Shown piece after piece: positions 8,780 to 19,842 of a stretch of DNA of 64,000 bases; positions within the stretch are counted from its first letter, which is position 1, and every line of letters starts with the position of its first letter. The DNA comes from Pseudomonadales bacterium. Lineage in GTDB: Bacteria; Pseudomonadota; Gammaproteobacteria; Pseudomonadales; Ketobacteraceae. The notes below the pieces were generated by a model. That model did not search any database. It worked only from the letters and a program-made list of their open reading frames with translations, and had not been told where the DNA came from. The stretch spans positions 1-64,000 of the forward strand of contig PAPM01000011.1 in the NCBI GenBank assembly GCA_002708905.1, in the 5' to 3' direction. A program made the translations under genes and the position numbers.

Positions 8780-8806
8780 GGTGCCTGATACTTCTGATCA
8801 GGCACC
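8780..8806. repeat. perfect 10-bp inverted repeat
   Basis: GGTGCCTGAT and ATCAGGCACC flank a 7-nt loop between the TetR gene and the pseudo-receiver gene. No T run follows on either strand, so it is a weak candidate for an intrinsic terminator. It could equally be an operator. Confidence 0.5.
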
Positions 8807-8850
8807 AGCGCAACCAGTGTACATGGAGTGATTGATTGCAGGAGGCAGCA

Positions 8851-10017
8851 GTGTCACAGAGTCCCCCCAAGGTCGCCGCGATATTTAACCCCAAGGGCAG
8901 TAGCTTGTTGGCTGAGTCACTGGGGGATCAATACACCGTTCTGGTGAGTAGTTCGCTTGAGAGCATGGTCCCGGGTGATGGCGAGCTGGTCTTGGCCATC
9001 ATTGATATGGTCGATCAGGTTGATGATGCCCAGGATGTCTGTAAGCGGCTTAAGGCAGACGATAATTTCGAAGATATCCCGGTTATAATTTACTGCTCAA
9101 GCTCGACTCCGGTTGATGCGATGGCGCTGTTTGATGCCGGCGCTGACGATATTGTGGATGCCGGGATCAACCGCCAGGACCTCCTGGCTCGTCTCAGCAA
9201 ATCAGTGTTCCATACCATTGGCAACCGTCAACTGAAAAGCCGCCTCAAGCAGGCCAACGAGATGGCCTTTAGTGCCATGTCGGACACCAGCGACCTTGGC
9301 GTCAACATACAGTTTCTGGTGCATTGTCATGAATGTAACAACCTGGATGAGTTGGCGATGCTGTTGTTTCGGACACTCTCCCACTATCAATTGAGTTGCA
9401 GTCTGCAGTTACGCAGTGAATTTGAAGTAAAAAATATCGAGGAGAATGGTCTGGCCAAGGATCTGGAGTCGCGGCTTTTGTGGGAGCTAAAAGACCGTGG
9501 CCGCTATGTGGACTTTGGTCGCCGCTGCGTGATGAATTACGGTCAGGTCTCCTTGCTGGTAAAAAACATGCCTGATGATGAAAAGCGTTTCGGGACCATT
9601 AAGGATAACGTTTTTGCCTTGCTGCAAGGCGCTGATGCCAGGGTCAAGTCCATTGACAGCAGTCGTATGCTGGAGATGGAACGTGACCTTATGAAAGGGA
9701 TGTCCACCAAAATGCAGGACGTTATGGAACAGGTCGATGAGCGTTATCAGGAAGTGATGCGCCGATGTGCCGATCTGGTGGAAGATATGGCCGTGAGGGT
9801 GGATGAAGCCATTTTGTTCCTGGATCTCACTGAGGACCAGGAGAATACTTTTTCCAACATTATGCAAATGGGGGTTACTTCCATCAGCGAGCTGTTTAAT
9901 GAAGGTGTGAAGATAGATGAGAGTTTCCGTAAACTGATCGAATATCTGAATAGCACACTCAATAGTAGTGACCATGCTTCAGTGGAAGAAATGCGTGCAT
10001 TGTTGAACAAACTATAA
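8851..10017 (+). CDS. protein with a degenerate response-regulator receiver domain
   Basis: I start this 388-residue protein at GTG 8851 because AGGAGG (8840-8845) sits 5 nt before it; a TTG at 8836 lies upstream of that site. Residues 7-125 have the alternating pattern of a CheY-like receiver, with Asp52 (AIIDMVD) at the phosphoacceptor place. The acidic pair after the first strand is replaced by FNPKG, and the conserved Lys of the last strand is missing (DDIVDAGIN). The remaining 260 residues match no domain I recognise and include a helical stretch (about 270-320) that may be a coiled coil. It may be a scaffold or effector in the signalling pair with the GGDEF-like protein that follows. 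Confidence 0.65.
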   Translation: MSQSPPKVAAIFNPKGSSLLAESLGDQYTVLVSSSLESMVPGDGELVLAIIDMVDQVDDAQDVCKRLKADDNFEDIPVIIYCSSSTPVDAMALFDAGADDIVDAGINRQDLLARLSKSVFHTIGNRQLKSRLKQANEMAFSAMSDTSDLGVNIQFLVHCHECNNLDELAMLLFRTLSHYQLSCSLQLRSEFEVKNIEENGLAKDLESRLLWELKDRGRYVDFGRRCVMNYGQVSLLVKNMPDDEKRFGTIKDNVFALLQGADARVKSIDSSRMLEMERDLMKGMSTKMQDVMEQVDERYQEVMRRCADLVEDMAVRVDEAILFLDLTEDQENTFSNIMQMGVTSISELFNEGVKIDESFRKLIEYLNSTLNSSDHASVEEMRALLNKL

Positions 10018-10032
10018 CGCTATAAATACAGG

Positions 10033-10245
10033 TTATAAGGATTCGATAAAACGGAATCTCGGGATTGCTTCACCATTGATCTCCACCGTTTCCGTAAACA
10101 TGGATAAAGGGCGAACCCAAAGATCATAATTGCCGTAGAGCGTTCGGTATACCACCATGGGCTCTTCGGTTTCGCTATGGCGCGCGACCCCGATAACTTC
10201 ATAATCGTTGCCTTTGTAGTGTCGATAGCGTCCAGGCTGTAACAT
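10033..10245 (-). CDS. DUF1653 family protein
   Basis: This small protein (70 residues from the ATG at 10245) has the DUF1653 pattern: LQPGRYRHYKGNDYEVIGVA, then ARHSETEEPMVVYRTLYG, then LWVRPLSMF. The biochemical role of the family is not established to my knowledge. A start 5 codons earlier at 10260 is also open, but family members usually begin just before the LxPGxYxHxKG motif. It lies antisense between two signalling genes. Confidence 0.8.
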   Translation of the reverse strand: MLQPGRYRHYKGNDYEVIGVARHSETEEPMVVYRTLYGNYDLWVRPLSMFTETVEINGEAIPRFRFIESL

Positions 10246-10387
10246 ACGTCTAAAAACCATGTATAAGGATAATTATAATAGAATCATGTTTCTGCCGCAG
10301 AGGCAACAGCGCTCTGTTATAGCCGCTGCTTACCTGGCTGAATTCCTGATACTATTGCCGAAGTTTATCAAGACAGGGAGCAGGCTC

Positions 10388-12256
10388 TTGATCCGTTTTC
10401 TTATCCTGGCGATTGCATTTCTCAGCGCCAGTTTGAGCCAGGCCCAGGGCGCAGTGACCAAGCTTATTCTCACTGAATCGCAAGCGAGTGCGGTGGCCGG
10501 ACCTCATATGCAGTGGTGGTTTGATACAGACCGCACAGGGTCCATTTATTCGCTGTTGGATGCGTCTGTCGGTTGGCAAAATTCTCAAGTTGATATACCC
10601 AATCTGGGCTATCGACGCTTTCCCGTTTGGTTTCGCTTTAGCGTTGAAAATCGAGGCGTTGATACGGAGTGGAACCTGGTAATCGATTACCCCCTCATTC
10701 GCGATCTTGATGTTTTTGTAGTTCAGGGCCGGGAGGTGGTGGACATCTTCCAACTGGGGGAACGCTTTGCGTTCAACGCCCGCCCGGTCAAGCATCGCAA
10801 TTATATTATCCCGTTCTCTCTGGATGCCGGTTCGGAGCTGGAGTTTTATATTCGGGTGGAGGGGCCTTATGCGGTCCAGATGCCGGTCACCATCAAAAAT
10901 GCAGCCGCTTTATTGGAATACGAAGGCTACGCGGTGTTGTTACATGGTTTGTTTTTTGGCTTTGTTGTGGTGATGGGCTTCTACAATTTGTTCCTGTTCT
11001 TGTCCACTCGTGAAACCCCATATTTCTTCTATGTTTGTTTTACCTTTTTGATGGGGCTGTTCCAGTTTGTACAGCAGGGGTTCGCTTATCAGGTGTTATG
11101 GCCGACAGAGGTGGCCTGGCAAACCAAATCCACCGGGGTGCTGCTGCATTTGTGTTTGATTTCCAGTTACCTTTTTGTGAACAGCTTCCTGAATTTGCGC
11201 CAGTCTATTCCCTGGAATTTCAAAGCGATTATCTTTTTCATTTGCCTGTCTGTGGTTGCCCTCGCGACCGCGCCGTTTATGGATGAATTCTGGACCATAC
11301 GATTTGGTGTATTGCTGGTGGTGCCGGCCATCATTCTGGCTGTTGTGGGTGGGTTGATTGCCTGGCACAGGGGGCGTAGTGATGCCAAGTATTTTTCCAT
11401 TGCCTGGTTTGCCTTTTGGGTTGGAGGAATGCTGCTGGCGCTGAATAAGTTGGGTTTGCTGCCCCGCAATCATCTTACTGAACATGGCGCGGAAGTCGGT
11501 ATGGTTATTGAGTTGACTCTGTTGGCTTTCGCACTGGCGGATCGGATCAAGACTGAACGCAACCAATCGCAGGAATTGGCTAATCATGCCAGGGCAATGG
11601 AACGGGCCGCCCTGATGGCAAAAGAGCGCGCACTAGAGTTGGAGAAGATGAACTCGGAGCAGTTGGAACGCAGCGTGCGTGCCCGTACCCGTGATTTGCA
11701 CAAAGCGCTATCGGAGCTTTCCCAAATGAACAAGCGCCTGGAGCAACTGAATCAGGTGGATTCGGTTACCGGTGTGGGCAACGAAAACAGTTTCCTGGTC
11801 AACTTGAGTAAGGAGTGGGATCGCTCCTACCGTGATGGGGAAGTGTTGTCGTTAATTGTTGTGGAACTGGATAATTACCGGGATATTCTGGCGGACTACG
11901 GGAGTGTTGCGTCGGATGAATGCTTAAAGAATGTGGCCACTATTTTGGAGCGTTTGATCTCCAGACCAGCGGATTGTATCACCCGCTATGGCGACAAAGT
12001 GTTCGGCATTATTCTGCCGGGAACAGATGAAAAAGGCGCTGACCATTTAGCGGCGAGAATCGTTGAGTCGGTAGCGGAGCAACCTTTTGATTTCGGTATT
12101 GCCCGGGTTCAGGCCTCGGTTAGCGTGGGGGTAGCGGCGGTGCTACCGAAAAGACCTGACCAGCATCAAGATCTGCTGATGTCGGCTGAGAGTGCTGTGT
12201 ATATGGCAAAAAGCGGCGGAGGCAACCGAGTCGAATTTGTTACGATAGAAGGCTGA
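10388..12256 (+). CDS. 7TMR-DISM sensor with a degenerate GGDEF domain
   Basis: The frame is open from 10259, but TTG 10388 has AGGGAG 8 nt upstream and gives an immediate signal peptide (MIRFLILAIAFLSASLSQAQG), so I prefer it (622 residues). Order: signal peptide; periplasmic 7TMR-DISM extracellular domain (to about 175); seven membrane segments (about 180-400); a coiled coil of about 70 residues; and a GGDEF-fold domain to the C terminus. The active motif is changed: the expected RYGGDEF reads RYGDKVF near residue 533, losing the catalytic Glu. ELDNYRDILADYG keeps the first Asp. It probably does not make cyclic di-GMP, and may instead bind nucleotide or act as a sensor. Confidence 0.8.
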   Translation: MIRFLILAIAFLSASLSQAQGAVTKLILTESQASAVAGPHMQWWFDTDRTGSIYSLLDASVGWQNSQVDIPNLGYRRFPVWFRFSVENRGVDTEWNLVIDYPLIRDLDVFVVQGREVVDIFQLGERFAFNARPVKHRNYIIPFSLDAGSELEFYIRVEGPYAVQMPVTIKNAAALLEYEGYAVLLHGLFFGFVVVMGFYNLFLFLSTRETPYFFYVCFTFLMGLFQFVQQGFAYQVLWPTEVAWQTKSTGVLLHLCLISSYLFVNSFLNLRQSIPWNFKAIIFFICLSVVALATAPFMDEFWTIRFGVLLVVPAIILAVVGGLIAWHRGRSDAKYFSIAWFAFWVGGMLLALNKLGLLPRNHLTEHGAEVGMVIELTLLAFALADRIKTERNQSQELANHARAMERAALMAKERALELEKMNSEQLERSVRARTRDLHKALSELSQMNKRLEQLNQVDSVTGVGNENSFLVNLSKEWDRSYRDGEVLSLIVVELDNYRDILADYGSVASDECLKNVATILERLISRPADCITRYGDKVFGIILPGTDEKGADHLAARIVESVAEQPFDFGIARVQASVSVGVAAVLPKRPDQHQDLLMSAESAVYMAKSGGGNRVEFVTIEG

Positions 12257-12257
12257 G

Positions 12258-13172
12258 TCACTCCGCCAGGGTAGCCAGAGCACGATCCAGCCAGTTTTCA
12301 GGCACCACAAACAAACGTACGGGCTTTTCCTGCCAGTGACTCACTAAAAGCTGTACCGGGTGTGGATAACGTTGCTGTGAGAAACGCTCCTGGATTTGCA
12401 GAAAAGTTCTGGGTTGCCGATCACGCAACACCATCCATTCGTCTTTATTCAACCAGTGAAAAACAATCTCACCCAGACGGGCAAAGTGATGACGGAAATC
12501 CTGCTCGGTCATCCAGATGCCGGTGAGGTGATCTTTCTCAATGTTGCTGGGGCGTGTATGTTCAGTATGCAATGGGTAAAACAAGCGGCCCTTGCTGACC
12601 AGGCGGGTGCGGCTGATGTTCCAGCCTCGCGATTGACAATAATTCTTTGCCAGAGCCTGTCTGGATAATTTCAGCTGCTTCTCCACCAGATGGTGATATT
12701 TTAAATCCAGGCGATCTTTCTGGTGGGGGCCAAACCAATGGGTTTCGTTATTCAGCGGTGGAATGCCCAGATAGAATTTTATGGCCAGCTCCCAGTGTTC
12801 GATATCACCGTTCTGTTGGTTCAGTACGATCATATCGAACTCGCCGAAGGTCTTGCCGTCTTCCTGTATCTGAACATTATGGGCCAGGCAGCGATAGCGT
12901 GAGTTGTGGCGTAACCAATACAGCCACAGGCGTTCAAAGTAGGGCCCCAGACGATGATTCTTGGTATGTTCCAAATGGTCCTGCAATGGCTGAGGACGAC
13001 GATCCAGTTGAGTTAGATGGGGCAGAATATCGTTGAAGGCCTGTTGGTAAAACTCAGCAGAAAAATGTTGGGAATGATCGGTGGTTTTCATCAGGCTGGG
13101 ACTGAGGATGGCCCAGACCAGATCCCGCACATGGGGGGATTGAAATTGCTGGAGGGTGGCCTGCAGTTCCAT
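12258..13172 (-). CDS. DUF1853 family protein (nuclease-fold-like)
   Basis: The protein has 304 residues and matches the DUF1853 pattern: RLGPYFERLWLYWL (about 74-87), GEFDMIVLN with HWELAIKFYLG about 15 residues later, and a C-terminal part rich in aromatic residues. The spacing of GEFD and ELAIKF resembles the D-xnExK core of the PD-(D/E)XK nuclease fold, but activity is not known. It begins 9 nt after the rhombosortase-like gene ends and reads in the same direction, so the two are probably co-transcribed. No good ribosome binding site is visible, which again suggests coupling. Confidence 0.75.
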   Translation of the reverse strand: MELQATLQQFQSPHVRDLVWAILSPSLMKTTDHSQHFSAEFYQQAFNDILPHLTQLDRRPQPLQDHLEHTKNHRLGPYFERLWLYWLRHNSRYRCLAHNVQIQEDGKTFGEFDMIVLNQQNGDIEHWELAIKFYLGIPPLNNETHWFGPHQKDRLDLKYHHLVEKQLKLSRQALAKNYCQSRGWNISRTRLVSKGRLFYPLHTEHTRPSNIEKDHLTGIWMTEQDFRHHFARLGEIVFHWLNKDEWMVLRDRQPRTFLQIQERFSQQRYPHPVQLLVSHWQEKPVRLFVVPENWLDRALATLAE

Positions 13173-13181
13173 CGCGTTGAT

Positions 13182-13811
13182 CTATTTTCGATGGAACAAA
13201 AGCAGGGAGACGACGCCGGTAACCAATCCGGTAATGGCACCATACAGATGGCTGTCGATGGCCACTGCACCACCGATCAGTCCTGCTGTCACTGTGTCCG
13301 GGCCGGCAATCATCTGTTCATAAATGAATTTGCCGATGAGGTAGACTCCGAAAAATCCGGAAAGGATAGCGCTGCGTTGCCAGCCGATAATCAGGTAATG
13401 GGTGAGTATGCCGTAAATCGCCCCGGACAAACCTACGTACCAACCGATTTCGGGGTTGAACAGATAGATGCCCAAACCCACACCCAGAGCGCAGATGGTG
13501 AGCGTGATCATTTCTTCTCTGGGCGTAATGTCTTCGCGGAAACTGGCGGACACAATCAGGTACCCCACCAGATTCAACACCGTATGGTTGAAGCCCAGAT
13601 GCACGAACTGACTGGTGAAGATGCGCCACACTTCGCCGTTGCTGACGGCGTCATGCACCAATGCCAGACTGTGGACCGTATTGGCAGGCAACAGGCTGGT
13701 GAGGCAAATCAGGCCCATGACCGCCACAGAAAACCACCACTGCCGGAAGAACTCGTTAAAGTTCCTGCGGGCCGCGGCTTCCTGGGCTGCGTTGACGGGA
13801 TGCTCTGACAT
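13182..13811 (-). CDS. rhombosortase-type rhomboid intramembrane protease
   Basis: This 209-residue membrane protein of about six helices has rhomboid signatures: EVWRIFTSQFVHLGFNHTVLN (60-80), the nucleophile Ser129 in GLSGAIYG, and the catalytic His188 in DSHLYG. The compact size and the FVHLGFNHTVLNL wording fit the rhombosortase subfamily, which processes proteins bearing a C-terminal GlyGly-CTERM signal during export. I saw no GlyGly-CTERM tail on any protein in this window, so its targets must be elsewhere. It lies between valS and the DUF1853 gene. Confidence 0.75.
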   Translation of the reverse strand: MSEHPVNAAQEAAARRNFNEFFRQWWFSVAVMGLICLTSLLPANTVHSLALVHDAVSNGEVWRIFTSQFVHLGFNHTVLNLVGYLIVSASFREDITPREEMITLTICALGVGLGIYLFNPEIGWYVGLSGAIYGILTHYLIIGWQRSAILSGFFGVYLIGKFIYEQMIAGPDTVTAGLIGGAVAIDSHLYGAITGLVTGVVSLLLFHRK

Positions 13812-13839
13812 TATTTTTACTTATTCCACTATTTGTCGT

Positions 13840-16692
<2,853 letters not shown>

Positions 16693-16762
16693 GGTCACCG
16701 GTGTCTCTTTGTCTGAAAACTGCGAACGAAAATCGAGCCGGGGCGACCACTGAGGCGAGGGA

Positions 16763-16864
16763 GGTAGATCAGCAAATGCTTCGAAACCGTCAGCCGCAGG
16801 GATGCGGCTGTCGAGCCCCCAGGGATGGGTTCACGGCGTGTTTTGAAGCATTTGCTGGTCTGCC
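16763..16864. repeat. miniature inverted-repeat element with internal hairpins
   Basis: Two 25-nt arms, 16763-16787 and 16840-16864, are inverted copies differing at only three positions. They enclose about 52 nt with two hairpins: CAGCCGC/GCGGCTG around an AGGGAT loop (16791-16810), and GAGCCC/GGGTTC around CCAGGGAT (16813-16832). There is no reading frame. The structure fits a MITE or palindromic REP-type element sitting between valS and the unknown gene at 16913. Confidence 0.6.
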
Positions 16865-16912
16865 GACCGGATCGCGAAGCAAGAAGCCGCGGCGGCCGAC
16901 AAGTATACCGAT

Positions 16913-17815
16913 CTAACGGGGATTTTTCTTGATCTCTTTGAACATTCTATCCACCTCCTGCTCAAGCTTCATCCGTAGCTCGGCTTCCAGGCGGGGCATG
17001 TTGGCGCGAATCACTTCATTCACCAACTGACTGGCTTTCTGACGCAGCACCTGCGCCTCTTTCGAATTGGCGTCAAACGTAACCTTGTTGAGGGGGTTGT
17101 CCTGCAGCAGACGGCGTAGCTGGGCAGAGGCATCGTTTTCCCGATCCCGGTCACGATTCTGCTCCCAGGCGTGATTTTCCCGGATTTTGTCCAGAGTGGA
17201 GCGGGGCAAAAACGGGTTTTCCGACTTATTGGTGGGCTGGAACCGGTTCAGTGGCTTGGTGACGTCCTCGGCTTTGCTGTTGGCTGGGGTCTCCGATGGC
17301 TCCACTGGCGTCGGTGCGGGAGTGGGCATAGGAGCGGCCACCATGGGTGCCGGCTTGGCAATCTCTGGCGCCGCAGGTGCTGTGGCAGCGGCCGCAGGCG
17401 CGTCTCCCCGTTCCCGATAACTGCGTACCCGCTCACTAATATCGAGAGGGTCCTTGTCCAGGAAGCTCATATCCAGGGCAGCACCACTACCCACCGTTGG
17501 TCGGCTTACCGGGTGTGTACTGAACTTGGCAGCATTGAGATCAATGCTGTCGGTTTCCTGCAGGGTGGGTGGTTCCTGATCCTCGCCAGCAGGCTGCGCC
17601 GGCTCCACGTTGGCGGGCGCTTCCTCCAGGGTTTCGTTCAGTACCGGAACCTCGTCCACAAAGCTTTTCAGGACAGGAATATCTTCAGGAACGATCCTGA
17701 TCTCTTCCTCGTCCTCCAGATCTTCGTCCAGCATCTTGCTCAGGGACTCAAGGTCATCCAGCATTTTGTCTTTTTGTTCTTGATTAATAAGAGATTTTTG
17801 ATCGCCCTGACTCAT
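16913..17815 (-). CDS. acidic low-complexity protein of unknown function
   Basis: I do not recognise this 300-residue protein. Seen: a strongly acidic N-terminal third with helical heptads (DKMLDDLESLSKMLDEDLED near 17-36), an Ala/Pro-rich linker around 138-185 (TAPAAPEIAKPAPMVAAPM), and a charged helical C terminus (about 205-300) ending in RMKLEQEVDRMFKEIKKN. There is no signal peptide or membrane segment, so it is probably cytoplasmic. It begins 16 nt after holC stops and reads the same way, which puts it in the pepA-holC transcription unit upstream of valS. A replication- or translation-linked role is only a guess. Confidence 0.75.
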   Translation of the reverse strand: MSQGDQKSLINQEQKDKMLDDLESLSKMLDEDLEDEEEIRIVPEDIPVLKSFVDEVPVLNETLEEAPANVEPAQPAGEDQEPPTLQETDSIDLNAAKFSTHPVSRPTVGSGAALDMSFLDKDPLDISERVRSYRERGDAPAAAATAPAAPEIAKPAPMVAAPMPTPAPTPVEPSETPANSKAEDVTKPLNRFQPTNKSENPFLPRSTLDKIRENHAWEQNRDRDRENDASAQLRRLLQDNPLNKVTFDANSKEAQVLRQKASQLVNEVIRANMPRLEAELRMKLEQEVDRMFKEIKKNPR

Positions 17816-17831
17816 ATCTCACTACCATCAT

Positions 17832-18248
17832 CTAAATGTTATGGGTCTTTAAAGCATAGCCTCTTTCTTTGTAATACCGAAAATTGTCCCGGCTTTGTGA
17901 CCTGGATTCCGGTATTCCCGGCACAATTTCGGCTACCCGCTGAAAGCGGGAGAAGAAGGAGGGTATGGTTCCGGCCAGGTTCACCATTACATCACCATGC
18001 TGGCCTGGTTCTCCCAAATGGGAAATCTGGATTGCCTGGTGCTGGCTGGCAGTGTCATCCCCGTGGGCAAGGAAGGACTCCGGCCGTTGCCAGAGCTCCT
18101 CGCTCAACTGGTGAGTCTGGGTTGCATCCAAGGTGTGGATGTAGATCTGGTGGCCGCGGCGGAACGCTTTCTCCACCAGCCTCGCCGTGTAGTTCAACGG
18201 CGAGATCCGGTTATCTTCCGGCAAAATATAGAAGTCCACCCGGGTCAT
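17832..18248 (-). CDS. holC: DNA polymerase III chi subunit
   Basis: The protein has 138 residues and the HolC pattern: TRVDFYIL at the start, then ARLVEKAFRRGHQIYIHT, LWQRPESFLAHG (about 54-65), and GDVMVNLAGTIPSFFSRFQRVAEIVPG near 85-111. HolC joins the clamp loader (through psi) to single-strand binding protein at the replication fork. It overlaps the end of pepA by 4 nt (ATGA), the common gammaproteobacterial arrangement pepA-holC-valS, here with one unknown gene added before valS. Confidence 0.93.
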   Translation of the reverse strand: MTRVDFYILPEDNRISPLNYTARLVEKAFRRGHQIYIHTLDATQTHQLSEELWQRPESFLAHGDDTASQHQAIQISHLGEPGQHGDVMVNLAGTIPSFFSRFQRVAEIVPGIPESRSQSRDNFRYYKERGYALKTHNI

Positions 18249-19738
18249 GAATTGGCCCGGCGTAACAGATATTCTGTCAACAGGGGAACCGGCCGTCCGG
18301 TAGCCCCCTTGTTGGCGCCTCCGTTGAACGCGCTTCCGGCCACATCCAGGTGAGCCCAGGGGTAGGCCTTGGTGAAGCGGGACAGGAAGCAGGCAGCCGT
18401 GATAGACCCTGCTTTGGGGCCGGCGTTGCCGATGTTGCCGATGTCGGCGAAGGGGCTGTCCAACAGGGCCTGGTATTCATCCCACAGGGGCAGGCGCCAG
18501 ATTTTGTCCTGGGTGTAGTCTGCGGCGGCCTGCAGGTTTTCCACCACGTCTTCATCGTTGCTCATCATGCCGCTGGCAAAGGGCCCCAATGCCACGATGA
18601 TCGCACCGGTCAGCGTCGCAATGTCCACTACAGAAGCGGGCTTGAAGCGCTCCACATAGGTGAGGGCATCACACAGCACCAGGCGGCCTTCGGCGTCGGT
18701 ATTGAGGATTTCCACTGTTTGACCGGACATGGTGGTGACAATGTCCCCCGGGCGGGTGGCCTTGCCGCTGGGCATGTTCTCTGCTGCAGCCACCACACCT
18801 ACCACGTTCATGGGCAGTTGCATATCAATAATGGCCCGCATGGTACCGAAGACGGATGCGGCTCCGCACATATCCCATTTCATGGCATCCATGTCCGGAG
18901 CTGGCTTCAGGGAGATGCCACCGGTGTCAAAGGTGATGCCTTTACCCACCAGCACGTGGGGCTTCTGGGTTTTCGGGCCACCTTTATATTCCATGATGAT
19001 CAGTCGGGAAGGGGTTTCGCTGCCATTACCCACGGATAGCAGGGAATGCATACCCAGCTCGGCCATCTGCTTTTCATCGAGGATTTTGGTGCTGAGGGTT
19101 TTACATCCACGGGACAGCTTGCGGGCTTCCTGAGCCAGATAGCTTGGATTACAGACGTTGGGAGGAGTATTCCCCAGATCCCGGGCGTAATTCATGCCAT
19201 CGGCGATGGCCTTGCCTTCCAGGACGCCTCTCTCGGCAGATTTCTGGTCGTTGGTGGTGAGCAGCGTGAGCTTTTTCAGGCTCACCAGTTTGTGGTTGTC
19301 TTTACTCTTGAAGGCGTTGAAGGTGTAGGTGGCTGTCTCAAACTGTTCGACCACTTGACGGGCGGTCCACTGCAGGTCGCGATCACCTGTCTGTATGTCG
19401 TCCATGCAGATGACTGCGTCTTTGGCAGCAGTGCCCTTGATGGCATTGGCGGCCGCCGCCAGTGACTTGCGTAAACCTGATTCCTTCTGTTCAGTGGCCT
19501 TACCTAATCCCATCAGTACGATGCGTTGTGCTGCTGACTCCGCCACGGCGGAAAGCACCATTACCTCGCCCGCCTTGCCTTTGATGTCCCCTTGGGCCAG
19601 CGCGGCTTCCAACGCTTTCCTGGTGGCCGCACTCAGGGCAGCGGCACTTGTGCCCAAGGTACTGCCTTCGAACACAGGCAGGATAAGGGCATCGGTTTTG
19701 ATTTTTTCCGGTGTGGCTTTTTTGATTTTGAAGTCCAT
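18245..19738 (-). CDS. pepA: cytosol (leucyl) aminopeptidase
   Basis: This M17-family metallo-aminopeptidase has 497 residues from the ATG at 19738 (MDFKIKKATPEK); GCGGGG lies upstream, and six extra codons are open before it. The signature NTDAEGRLVL carries the metal ligands Asp and Glu. VGKGITFDTGGISLKPA and MKWDMCGAA supply the Lys, Asp and other ligands. It removes N-terminal residues from peptides using two metal ions, as a hexamer; in E. coli it is also a DNA-binding accessory factor. It diverges from lptF across about 100 nt, a widely kept arrangement. Confidence 0.96.
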   Translation of the reverse strand: MDFKIKKATPEKIKTDALILPVFEGSTLGTSAAALSAATRKALEAALAQGDIKGKAGEVMVLSAVAESAAQRIVLMGLGKATEQKESGLRKSLAAAANAIKGTAAKDAVICMDDIQTGDRDLQWTARQVVEQFETATYTFNAFKSKDNHKLVSLKKLTLLTTNDQKSAERGVLEGKAIADGMNYARDLGNTPPNVCNPSYLAQEARKLSRGCKTLSTKILDEKQMAELGMHSLLSVGNGSETPSRLIIMEYKGGPKTQKPHVLVGKGITFDTGGISLKPAPDMDAMKWDMCGAASVFGTMRAIIDMQLPMNVVGVVAAAENMPSGKATRPGDIVTTMSGQTVEILNTDAEGRLVLCDALTYVERFKPASVVDIATLTGAIIVALGPFASGMMSNDEDVVENLQAAADYTQDKIWRLPLWDEYQALLDSPFADIGNIGNAGPKAGSITAACFLSRFTKAYPWAHLDVAGSAFNGGANKGATGRPVPLLTEYLLRRANS

Positions 19739-19842
19739 GCAAACCCCGCAAGACAAAAGAATTTGTTTAATAGATAATGGCGATATTAGTTCATTACTAA
19801 CGAAAATTTTGCTGATTTTCCAGAGTAAACACAGTCTTTTCC

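Noticed and set aside
10259-10387. Longer N terminus of the GGDEF-like sensor
   Set aside because: The 43 extra residues put the signal peptide far from the start, and no ribosome binding site precedes 10259. TTG 10388 has a good one.
13017-13808. 263-codon plus-strand frame
   Set aside because: It lies antisense across the DUF1853 and rhombosortase genes, both of which have clear family motifs. The long frame is a by-product of codon use on the other strand.
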